Shown: positions 28,272-36,722 of the stretch, one piece after another | Layout: each line of letters starts with the position of its first letter | Position numbering within the stretch: position 1 is the first letter of the stretch | Notes under the pieces: generated by a model | Databases searched by the model: none | Told to the model about the DNA's origin: nothing | The model's input: only the letters and a program-made list of their open reading frames with translations | Made by a program: the position numbers and the translations under genes | DNA from: Glaciecola amylolytica | GTDB lineage: Bacteria > Bacteroidota > Bacteroidia > Flavobacteriales_D > Crocinitomicaceae | Length of the DNA stretch: 64,000 bases | Reading direction: 5' to 3' | Assembly (NCBI GenBank): GCA_003856375.1 | Contig: CP034120.1 | Location: forward strand, 620,001-684,000

Positions 28272-28343
28272 GTGGCAATGATCTCTCCGAATACGCAGGG
28301 AACTACTCCTTCACGCATCCAGCACAATGAACCGGATTGTTGA
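28272..28343 (+). pseudogene. Decayed RHS core fragment (cassette 4 remnant)
   Basis: About 20 codons (VAMISPNT-QGTTPSRIQHNE) match the RHS core segment at 26698-26757 and its counterpart in the giant gene, then run into a stop codon. It lies immediately behind the third candidate immunity gene, where another cassette would begin. It is too short to be functional and marks the eroded end of the array. Confidence 0.75.
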
Positions 28344-28401
28344 TAATAATTAAACTTCTCCCTTTTCAACTCTTTCATACTGAACCTGTCGAAGTATCAA
28401 T

Positions 28402-29229
28402 TCACCTCCCTTTCATCGGCACCTCATAAATCCAGCGCAAAAAGAAACTATAGGAATCGTATTTGGTATCCAGTGGAATTCCGGCCACCAAGCCAATTTT
28501 GGATGTTTTTGAAACCGTCATCCGCATTTGAGGACGAAAAACCACCGAAGTGAAATTCGCTGCCATCAAGGTATTGATCTCAAGTCCGATGACACTTTTT
28601 GTAGCCGGAACAGCATAATGAATACTTCCGTTGATGTGGAAGAAGAGTTCGCTGTTACTGGAACGCAATTCCTTTTCCCATTCAGGCCCGGTAATGAGCA
28701 TGGTGTGGAAATTGTTCTTCCAGCTTTTTGCCACCACCAGAAAAGGGTGCATCAGATTTGCTCTCACAAAACGCTCCTTGCCGTATCTGCTGAAAGAAGT
28801 CAGCTCGAACTCATTCAGATAACCCAAAGCTGCGGAAGTATTGAAGCGCGGAGAAACCAGAAACGTATATTGAGCAGCGAGTTTTAGTCCGTCGAGGCGA
28901 TTTCCCGGAAGCGGTTCCTCTGTCTGATTTCCGGTTCCGAAGGAAAAAGTAAACGGAATTTCCACTTCAAAACCCAATCGGTTGACGGGGGCAAATTCGT
29001 ATTCCACCAACGTGGTCAGTTCCACGTGATCGTTCAAATGTGCACTTCCCAAACCGATATTCCATTCACGTTCACCTTTTCGTGCGCCCAGATCGCGGAT
29101 CAGATCCACAAACAATGGTTCGATGTGTTTGACCTTTACCAGAAGCAACGAGTCAGAGCTTTGAGCGGCTGATTGAAAGGGGCAGACAAAAGCGATTGCA
29201 GCAAATACGAAAGCGAACAGATTCTTCAT
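28402..29229 (-). CDS. Outer-membrane beta-barrel protein, unknown function
   Basis: From the ATG at 29229 (MKNLFAFVFA...; an alternative ATG lies 6 nt upstream) there is a signal peptide ending SAAQS. An 'EPLFVDLIRDLGARKGEREWNIG' segment follows, then alternating amphipathic strands ending in an aromatic-rich C-terminus, as in outer-membrane barrels. This opening motif recurs in Bacteroidota barrel proteins annotated only as hypothetical or transporter-like. I cannot assign a substrate. It is monocistronic and convergent with the RHS region. Confidence 0.65.
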   Translation of the reverse strand: MKNLFAFVFAAIAFVCPFQSAAQSSDSLLLVKVKHIEPLFVDLIRDLGARKGEREWNIGLGSAHLNDHVELTTLVEYEFAPVNRLGFEVEIPFTFSFGTGNQTEEPLPGNRLDGLKLAAQYTFLVSPRFNTSAALGYLNEFELTSFSRYGKERFVRANLMHPFLVVAKSWKNNFHTMLITGPEWEKELRSSNSELFFHINGSIHYAVPATKSVIGLEINTLMAANFTSVVFRPQMRMTVSKTSKIGLVAGIPLDTKYDSYSFFLRWIYEVPMKGR

Positions 29230-29526
29230 AAACATTTATTTGATGAAGCAAAATTCTCTTCCAAATCTGAAAAAAGTTGGGAACGATTCAGAAAATACGA
29301 TCGGTATAACTCGTCTAAGATTTTTGTGATCTGCGGAAATCTCTCAAATCTCTCAAATCTGCGCGATCCGCGGGAGACAAAACAGGAGCATGTTTGTTTA
29401 AACAGATCTGGTGATTTTCAGACACCATATTCTGTTCGATTTAAGCAAATCTATTCCCCTGAAGTCATGTTTTAGGGGTATTCTTTGTATTTTCGTTACT
29501 GAAAACCCGAAAGTAGGAATCTTTTC

Positions 29527-30483
29527 ATGAAAAATAAACTGACTGAACTTTTTCAGATTCAATATCCCCTTATCCAGGCAGGAATGATTTGGTGCTCCGG
29601 TTGGGAGCTGGTAAGTGCCGTTTCAAATGCCGGAGGACTCGGAATCATCGGTTCTGGATCCATGTATCCTGAAATTCTGGATGAACATATCCGCAAATGC
29701 AAAGCAGCGACAGATAAGCCGTTTGCCGTAAATCTTCCGATGTTGTATCCGAATATCGAAGAACATATTCAAACAATTATCAAGCATCAGGTTCCGGTAG
29801 TTTTTACTTCTGCAGGAAATCCGAAAACGTATACAAGCCGCTTGAAAGAAGCCGGAATTACAGTTGTTCACGTAGTTTCCTCTGCGAAATTTGCTCTGAA
29901 AGCTCAGGAAGCCGGAGTAGATGCTATTGTGGCGGAAGGATTTGAAGCGGGAGGACATAACGGACGTGACGAAACGACAACCATGTGTCTTATTCCGTTG
30001 GTGAAAGCTGCAGTTTCTATTCCTTTGATTGCCGCTGGCGGAATCGGAACGGGAAGAGGAATGCTTGCTGCCATGACGCTCGGAGCAGACGGAGTTCAGA
30101 TCGGTTCGCGCTTCATCGCTTCTCCGGAATCATCTGCCCACCAGAATTTTAAAGACGAAGTTCTGAAAGCAAAAGAAGGAGATACGATGCTTACCTTGAA
30201 AGAATTGACACCGGTTCGTCTGATGAAAAATTCCTTCTTCGAAAAAGTAGAACAGGCTTACGAACAATGTGCCAGCAATGAGCAGTTGAACGAATTACTC
30301 GGAAGAGGAAGAGCCAAAAAAGGTATGTTTGAAGGAGATTTGGTCGAAGGGGAACTGGAAGTTGGCCAGATTTCCGGATTGATTTCCGAAATGAAACCTG
30401 CCGGAGAAATTGTCCGCGAAATAATTACAGAATTTAAAACCGCTTTGAATGAACGAAGCGATTCCAAATACACATTTGAATGA
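29527..30483 (+). CDS. Nitronate monooxygenase family flavoprotein
   Basis: A 318-residue FMN-dependent TIM-barrel of the NPD/FabK superfamily. The N-terminus 'YPLIQAGMIWCSG' and 'AVSNAGGLGIIGSGS' are the family's opening. 'GFEAGGHNGRDETTT' holds the catalytic-site His-containing motif, and 'IAAGGIGTGRGMLAAMTLGADGVQIGSRF' binds FMN phosphate. Members oxidise nitronates or reduce enoyl-ACP; sequence alone does not separate these, though nitronate monooxygenase is the common annotation. The stop overlaps the start of the M16 peptidase gene (ATGA at 30480), so the three genes through 32977 form one translationally coupled operon. Confidence 0.85.
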   Translation: MKNKLTELFQIQYPLIQAGMIWCSGWELVSAVSNAGGLGIIGSGSMYPEILDEHIRKCKAATDKPFAVNLPMLYPNIEEHIQTIIKHQVPVVFTSAGNPKTYTSRLKEAGITVVHVVSSAKFALKAQEAGVDAIVAEGFEAGGHNGRDETTTMCLIPLVKAAVSIPLIAAGGIGTGRGMLAAMTLGADGVQIGSRFIASPESSAHQNFKDEVLKAKEGDTMLTLKELTPVRLMKNSFFEKVEQAYEQCASNEQLNELLGRGRAKKGMFEGDLVEGELEVGQISGLISEMKPAGEIVREIITEFKTALNERSDSKYTFE

Positions 30484-31721
30484 TCGAATTTAACCGATTT
30501 AAGCTTGATAACGGACTCACGGTTCTGCATCATTTTGACTCCACAACACCGATGGCGGTAGTCAATACTTTGTATGATGTGGGAGCACGTGACGAATCCG
30601 AAGAAAAAACAGGTTTTGCACATCTTTTCGAGCATTTGATGTTTGGCGGATCAGTCAATATTCCCGACTTTGATGCGCCTTTGCAACGGGCAGGAGGAGA
30701 AAGTAATGCATTCACCTCGAATGATATTACGAATTATTACGACACATTGCCTATTCAGAATATTGAGACCGCACTTTGGCTGGAAAGCGACCGGATGCTT
30801 TCGTTGGCATTTACTCCGAAGAGTCTGGAAGTACAGCGCAATGTGGTGATCGAAGAATTCAAACAACGATATCTGAATCAGCCATACGGAGACGTTTGGT
30901 TGGAGCTCAGACCTTTGGCATACAAACAACATCCCTACAAATGGGCAACGATCGGGAAGAAGATCGAGCACATTGAAGAAGCAACGATGGATGATGTGAA
31001 AGCATTTTTCAAAGCACATTATCATCCTGCAAATGCCATTTTGTGTATTGCCGGAAACATTCCTTTCGAAGAAACGAAGCGTCTGGTTAAAAAATGGTAC
31101 GGAGATATTCCGGCCTCTTTGAAACCGCAGCGCATTCTGCCGAAAGAACCGGTTCAGAAGGAATTTCGTGAATTGACAATTGAGCGGAAAGTTCCCAACG
31201 ACGCATTCTACTATAGTTTCAAAATGCCCGAAAGACGCAGTTTTGAATACTATGTAACCGATATTATTTCCGATGCGCTCGGGCGCGAAAAATCATCCCG
31301 TTTGTATTCCAAATTGAAGAAAGAACTGAAATTGGTGACTTCAATCAACGCATACATCACCGGTTCAATCGATGAAGGATTATTGATCATTGACGGAAAG
31401 TTGAGCGACGATGTATCCTTTGAACAATTGGATGCGGCTTTGTGGGCTGTTTTGGAAGATCTGAGAACCGAATTGATGTCGGAAGCGGAAACGTCCAAAC
31501 TCCTGAACAAAATCCGGACTGTGAAAGAATTCCAGGAGCAAGGTTTGTTGAATCGTGCAATGAATCTGTGTTTGTATGAATTGCTGGGAGATGCAAACGG
31601 CGTGAACGAAGAAAATAACTTGTATCAAAGCATCACGGCTGAACAGATGAAGGCAGTTGCAAATCAGATATTAAAGAAAGAAAATTGTTCCCTTTTACGT
31701 GTTAAATCCATCAAAGAATGA
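30480..31721 (+). CDS. M16 zinc peptidase, catalytic subunit
   Basis: A 413-residue pitrilysin/processing-peptidase-like protein with the inverted zinc motif H48-L-F-E-H52. A downstream glutamate-rich helix (VVIEEFKQRY) supplies the third ligand. No signal peptide is visible, so it is probably cytoplasmic. It is followed, with an ATGA overlap, by a second M16 protein lacking the zinc motif; the pair would form the usual active/inactive heterodimer that encloses small peptides. Upstream coupling is to the flavoprotein gene. Confidence 0.92.
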   Translation: MIEFNRFKLDNGLTVLHHFDSTTPMAVVNTLYDVGARDESEEKTGFAHLFEHLMFGGSVNIPDFDAPLQRAGGESNAFTSNDITNYYDTLPIQNIETALWLESDRMLSLAFTPKSLEVQRNVVIEEFKQRYLNQPYGDVWLELRPLAYKQHPYKWATIGKKIEHIEEATMDDVKAFFKAHYHPANAILCIAGNIPFEETKRLVKKWYGDIPASLKPQRILPKEPVQKEFRELTIERKVPNDAFYYSFKMPERRSFEYYVTDIISDALGREKSSRLYSKLKKELKLVTSINAYITGSIDEGLLIIDGKLSDDVSFEQLDAALWAVLEDLRTELMSEAETSKLLNKIRTVKEFQEQGLLNRAMNLCLYELLGDANGVNEENNLYQSITAEQMKAVANQILKKENCSLLRVKSIKE

Positions 31722-32977
31722 GTTTGAGAAGTCAGCAACCTGAAACGAAACAGGTCAATCAAATTTCGTTTGTGAAGCCGCATATCTTTGATGTGACACA
31801 GCACGTGAAATTGCTTTGGATGAAAGAAGTTCCGAATGAAACAGTGCGTTTGGATTTGTTCTTCGATGCCGGAATTACACGCGGAAATGAAAGCATTCCT
31901 GCCATTGTTCACAGCTTGTTGCTTTCCGGAACAAACGAATTTTCCTCTGTGGAAATCCATGAGCAGATTGACGCTTTGGGAGGTTTTCTGGATACGGATA
32001 TTTCCTTCGAAACAGCAGTTGTGAGCGTTTATTGTTTGCGCGAACACTTGCGCAGCATTTCGAATATTGTGGCAAATGCCATTCAGGGATTGGCATTTAG
32101 AGAAACGGAAGTGGAAGATGTATTGCGTTCGATGAGACAGCAATTTGCGGTGAATCAGCAAAAAGTGAAGTATGTGGCGCAACAGCAATTCCGAAAGAAT
32201 TTGTTTGCTTCCGATGCAGATTATTCGACTATTTCAGCAGAATCCGATTACGATGAAAGCAAGGTTTCGACCTATAAAAAATACTGGAAAGAACATTACC
32301 TGAACGGACTCACGAGAATCACTTTAGTGGGAGATTTGGAACAGGACGAAGTGGACGCTTTGATCGATTTGTTTGGAAAATGGGCCATTGACGGAAAAGC
32401 AAACTACGGAGGAAACTTCACTTTTCAGGCTCAGCGAATCAATTTCCCGAAAAAAGATGCGGTTCAATGTGCGGTCAGAATGGGACGTTTCTTATTCCCG
32501 AAAGCACATCCGGATTACATCGATTTCCAGGTTTTGAATACCATTCTGGGAGATTATTTCGGCTCGCGACTGATGTCCAATATCCGTGAAGACAAAGGAT
32601 ATACCTACGGAATCGGTTCGGGAGTAATGGACATGAATCACACCGGATATTTTGTCATTGTAACGGAAGTCGGAAAAGAAGTTCTCGAAAATACGCTGCA
32701 TGAAATCAAATTCGAATTGGAGCGTTTGCAAAATGAACTGGTTCCGGATGAAGAATTGGATCTGGTGAAAAACTACATGTTGGGGCAGCTTTTGAAAAGT
32801 GCCGATGGACCGTATGCGATGCTGGATATGTACAATAGCGTCGATATGCACGATCTGACATTGTCATTTTACGACGAAGCGATTCAAAAGATCAAAGACA
32901 TTACACCGCAAAGAATTCAGGCTTTGGCGAAACAATACCTCAATTTTGAAGATTTTTTAATCATTACTGCGGGTTAA
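31718..32977 (+). CDS. M16 peptidase-like protein, non-catalytic subunit
   Basis: A 419-residue M16-fold protein without the HxxEH motif in its first domain. The substrate-binding segment of the second domain is kept: 'LGDYFGSRLMSNIREDKGYTYGIGS', with the typical Arg and Tyr. This is the usual partner of an active M16 subunit. The start codon overlaps the stop of the catalytic subunit (ATGA), which favours equal production. Confidence 0.9.
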   Translation: MSLRSQQPETKQVNQISFVKPHIFDVTQHVKLLWMKEVPNETVRLDLFFDAGITRGNESIPAIVHSLLLSGTNEFSSVEIHEQIDALGGFLDTDISFETAVVSVYCLREHLRSISNIVANAIQGLAFRETEVEDVLRSMRQQFAVNQQKVKYVAQQQFRKNLFASDADYSTISAESDYDESKVSTYKKYWKEHYLNGLTRITLVGDLEQDEVDALIDLFGKWAIDGKANYGGNFTFQAQRINFPKKDAVQCAVRMGRFLFPKAHPDYIDFQVLNTILGDYFGSRLMSNIREDKGYTYGIGSGVMDMNHTGYFVIVTEVGKEVLENTLHEIKFELERLQNELVPDEELDLVKNYMLGQLLKSADGPYAMLDMYNSVDMHDLTLSFYDEAIQKIKDITPQRIQALAKQYLNFEDFLIITAG

Positions 32978-33190
32978 GGACACAACGCATTCGGAATTTG
33001 TACGTTTTTAAATAAGTGATGTACAAAATGCAGAAGATCATTTTCTCAAAGCAGTGTATTCAGACTTTGCACTCTCCTTATTTCAAATGCAAAGGAATTT
33101 TCTGAATCACAGACTGGTAGTTGGAAAATGTCATTTCTGATCTTGTGCGGAGTTTTAAACTAAAAAGACGATTTTTACGTTATAGATATT

Positions 33191-36100
33191 ATGATTCGAG
33201 TATTTCTCCTGGCGATCGTAACTGCTTTATGCTTTAAAGCAAATGCTACTCACGTAATGGGCGGGGAAATCACGTGGAAATGTACCGGAAACGGCTACGT
33301 GTTTCAATTGGTTTTTTACCGTGATTGCAATGGCGTAGACGTCAATCCTGTTTCTGAGAACCTGAAAATCTGGAATCATCCTTCGTTATCGACTATTCCG
33401 GTTTTGTTTGTAAGCCGCACGGATATTTCTCCGACTTGTTCGGCAGTTGCGGGCTCACCGCCACCTTTGACGTGTGGTTCGGGCGCGAATGGTGGAAACG
33501 GAGTAGGTGCAATCGAAAAAATCATTTACGAATCCAATCCGGTTATTTTACCGGGAGCTCCTCCTGCACAGGGTTGGATCATTACTTACAGCAATTTTTC
33601 CAGAAACGGAAGCATTACCAACCTGTCGAATCCGACCAATTACGGAGTCACGATTCGTGCAACGATGTATGCGATTCCCGGAGCTGTGGCCGGAGTTTGT
33701 GCCGATAATTCGCCACGCTTTTTACAGGATCCTTACCTGGTTTTATGTGCCGGAGAAAACTATGAATACAACATGCATCCGTCCGATGAAGATCTGGATT
33801 CGGTTGTAACGATATTGGCAGCGCCGATGGATCGCATCGAAGGTGCAACTTATAATCCACCTGTTGATCCGGATTTTGTTCTTTACGAACCGGGATTCAG
33901 CGTTGGAAATCCGACCCCGGATGCAACATTCAATGCAGGGAACGTTCCATTGACTTTAGATCCGCAAAACGGACATTTGAGTTTCCGTTCGTTTACAATC
34001 GGAGGTTTCGTGGTGAAGGTCATTGCGCAATCTTACCGGAACGGAGTATTGATTGCGGAAGTGGAGCGCGAAATGCAATTGATCGTAACAAATTGTCCTG
34101 CAAACAACAATGCTCCGGTAATCAACGGTCCTTTTGGAGGGTTGTTCGAAACAACGGTAAACGCAGGCGCATTGGTCACTTTTACACTTCAGGCAACAGA
34201 TGTTGAATTCCTGCAGGACGGAACGCCGCAGAACAATTATCTGACGGCAAGCGGTTCGCAGTTCGGAACAAACTTTACGAGCGCTACGGGTTGTGATGTG
34301 GCACCTTGTGCCACATTGAATCAAACACCGATTATTACAGGAGTTCAGGGAGTTTCAACCAATTTCTCCTGGCAAACAGACTGTGCTCATTTGGTAGACG
34401 CTCACGGAAATACGGACGACGAAAAAACATACACATTTGTGTTTCGTGTGCAGGATAATTTCTGTCAGATCCCGAAAACGACTTTCAAAACCATCACCAT
34501 TCACGTCAAGAATCCGGGAATTATTCCGGCAACAAGCATTAACTGTATTTCGACATTGGCTAACGGAAGTTTGAACATTTCGTGGGACCCGGTTTTGAAT
34601 CCGAATAACACATTTGTCAATTTTGAATTGCATTCCATTCAAAACGGATTGATCGGGAATTATCCGATTGGAACGACTACGGTGAATGTTCCGGCTCCGG
34701 GTCAGGACAATGATTATTTTGTTCAGGTGAAATCCGGCTGTAATGTGACTTTATCTAGTGATACAGTTAAAAATGTGCAGCTTGATTTGTTTAATCCTGC
34801 AAACGGAACAGCCGTTCTGGACTGGAATCTTCCTGCTCCGAATCCGCTTCCCGGAATGAGTAATTCCTGCACGATTTACAGAGAATATCCTGCCGGAACA
34901 TGGACTTCAATAGCTGTTCTTCCATACCATACAACACATTTCGTTGATACCATCGATATCTGTTCGGCGTTCCTGAATTATCAGGTGGTTTATTCAACTC
35001 CGGTTTGTCAGTGGTCATCGAACATCATCGGTGATAATCTTCAGGATGATATTACCCCGAAAATTCCGCTTATTTCAAGTGTTTCCATCGATACGATTAC
35101 CGGGAATATAGTCATTACCTGGGATCAGAATTATGAACCGGATACATACGGATACATTGTATACCACAAAGATGTGAACGGATTTATCGTAGAAATTGAT
35201 ACCGTTTGGGGAATCACAAATACAACCTATACACATCCGATTCCGATTAACGGGCCGGAAACGTATTCGATTGCTGCGTTTGACTCTTGTTTTACACCTG
35301 CAGTTCCTCCGACTTATCAAACTTCTGCCAAAGCGGAATTACATACGAGTATGTATCTCACATACAGCACGAATAGTTGTACATCGCAGGCGGAATTGAC
35401 CTGGACACCTTATGTCGGCTGGGGCGGAGGATTAACCGATTATACGATTTTCGTCAAAGAAGGAACCGGAGTCTGGACAGCAGTTGGAACAACAACAAAT
35501 ACATCTTACGACCTGAGTTTGATTCCGCTTCAAACGTATCGTGTTGTCATCCGTGCGAATAATGGAAATGGGTCCGAAGCGTTCTCCAATATCCGTTCTT
35601 TTGTGATCACTGCTCCAACCGCTCCAACGATTAATTATCTTCGGGTAGCAACAGTTGATCAGAAGACAATTGTATTGCGTCATGAGATTTCTACGGGAAC
35701 AAATGTAAAAGCCATTCGATTTGAAAAATTCAATAATGCGACTGGTCAGTATGATTTACTTGGAGAAGTACCTGCAACAAGTTCTACACTTTCGATCACA
35801 GACACGGATGTGGACGTTGACAATTTCAGTTATATGTACCGGGCGGTTGTCATTGACAGCTGTGGAAATCTGGGAGCAATCTCCAATCGTGCGCGAACGA
35901 TCTTATTGAAAGTAAAAGCTGATCAAACGAGGTTGACGACTCAATTGAACTGGTCGCCATACGGTGATTATGACGGAGGAGTGCTGCAATACCAGATTTA
36001 CCGTGGAATTGACGGAGTTTTCCCTGCAACTCCAACAGCGATTGTTCCTCCGGATCAGCGTTATTTCGAAGATTTGGTAGATGAATTGGGCTTCGAACAC

Positions 36101-36478
36101 AGTGGAAAAGTGTGCTATTATGTGATTGCCGAAGAGGCCATTAATCAATATGGAATTCAGGAATTGAGTTTGTCGAACGATGCCTGTGCGGTTATCGAGC
36201 CCTTGGTTTATATTCCGAATGCTTTCACACCGGGTGGAATCAATCCGATTTTCATTCCGGTAGTTTCATTCCAGGATGTGTCGAAGTATGAGTTTTCGGT
36301 TGTGGATCGTTGGGGACAATTGGTTTTCCAAACGAATGATCCGGCAGCAGGCTGGGACGGACATCATCAGCAAAGCGGGAAATTAGTCGCTCCGAACGTT
36401 TATGTGTATGTTCTGAAAGTCGTAGACGGAAACAATCAGGAATATTTCTTCCGCGGAAATGTAACGGTGATTCATTGA
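33191..36478 (+). CDS. Large secreted protein with type B T9SS sorting domain
   Basis: A 1095-residue exported protein. It has a signal peptide (MIRVFLLAIVTALCFKANA) and an N-terminal 'THVMGGEITWKC..FYRDCNGVD' domain common in Bacteroidota surface proteins. Beta-sandwich repeats, probably fibronectin III-like, follow in the middle. The C-terminal gliding-associated (type B) sorting domain begins 'YIPNAFTPGG' and has 'DRWGQLVFQTNDPAAGWDG' near the end. Type IX secretion takes such proteins to the cell surface. No enzymatic motif is apparent; adhesion is a reasonable guess. The gene is monocistronic. Confidence 0.88.
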   Translation: MIRVFLLAIVTALCFKANATHVMGGEITWKCTGNGYVFQLVFYRDCNGVDVNPVSENLKIWNHPSLSTIPVLFVSRTDISPTCSAVAGSPPPLTCGSGANGGNGVGAIEKIIYESNPVILPGAPPAQGWIITYSNFSRNGSITNLSNPTNYGVTIRATMYAIPGAVAGVCADNSPRFLQDPYLVLCAGENYEYNMHPSDEDLDSVVTILAAPMDRIEGATYNPPVDPDFVLYEPGFSVGNPTPDATFNAGNVPLTLDPQNGHLSFRSFTIGGFVVKVIAQSYRNGVLIAEVEREMQLIVTNCPANNNAPVINGPFGGLFETTVNAGALVTFTLQATDVEFLQDGTPQNNYLTASGSQFGTNFTSATGCDVAPCATLNQTPIITGVQGVSTNFSWQTDCAHLVDAHGNTDDEKTYTFVFRVQDNFCQIPKTTFKTITIHVKNPGIIPATSINCISTLANGSLNISWDPVLNPNNTFVNFELHSIQNGLIGNYPIGTTTVNVPAPGQDNDYFVQVKSGCNVTLSSDTVKNVQLDLFNPANGTAVLDWNLPAPNPLPGMSNSCTIYREYPAGTWTSIAVLPYHTTHFVDTIDICSAFLNYQVVYSTPVCQWSSNIIGDNLQDDITPKIPLISSVSIDTITGNIVITWDQNYEPDTYGYIVYHKDVNGFIVEIDTVWGITNTTYTHPIPINGPETYSIAAFDSCFTPAVPPTYQTSAKAELHTSMYLTYSTNSCTSQAELTWTPYVGWGGGLTDYTIFVKEGTGVWTAVGTTTNTSYDLSLIPLQTYRVVIRANNGNGSEAFSNIRSFVITAPTAPTINYLRVATVDQKTIVLRHEISTGTNVKAIRFEKFNNATGQYDLLGEVPATSSTLSITDTDVDVDNFSYMYRAVVIDSCGNLGAISNRARTILLKVKADQTRLTTQLNWSPYGDYDGGVLQYQIYRGIDGVFPATPTAIVPPDQRYFEDLVDELGFEHSGKVCYYVIAEEAINQYGIQELSLSNDACAVIEPLVYIPNAFTPGGINPIFIPVVSFQDVSKYEFSVVDRWGQLVFQTNDPAAGWDGHHQQSGKLVAPNVYVYVLKVVDGNNQEYFFRGNVTVIH

Positions 36479-36540
36479 TTTTTTGAAAGTTTTCTTTAAA
36501 TAAAAATCCGCTCAAAAACGCTTGAAATATGGTCTGCAGA

Positions 36541-36578
36541 CCAGTAAAACAAAGGGCTGTTCGCAATATCGCGAACTT
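36541..36578 (+). repeat. Dispersed 38-bp repeat, copy 1
   Basis: This 38-bp segment, from CCAGTAAAAC to GCGAACTT, recurs in reverse orientation at 47556-47593 with a single mismatch. Its core GTTCGC-AATATC-GCGAAC is an inverted repeat with 6-bp arms. It lies 63 nt after the stop of the large T9SS cargo gene. Confidence 0.85.
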
Positions 36579-36677
36579 GCAACTTTAGAGTCAGATTTAG
36601 GCATCACGGCCTTCATTTCCCTAACATCATAGCACAATCTAAAAACCTGATTCGAACCGCCACAACAAACAATTCAT

Positions 36678-36706
36678 CATTCGTAATTCGTAATTCGCAA
36701 TTATAA
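36678..36706 (+). repeat. Dispersed AATTCGTAATT motif, copy d
   Basis: CATTCGTAATTCGTAATT continues into CGCAATTATAAG and then a TATTTTTA sequence (-10-like), 17 nt before the ATG at 36723. It is the longest copy of the motif seen here. Confidence 0.6.
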
Positions 36707-36722
36707 GTCGTATTTTTAAAGC

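Noticed and set aside
28262-28343. Small standalone gene after the third lipoprotein
   Set aside because: The sequence is a truncated RHS core copy with a stop after about 20 homologous codons.
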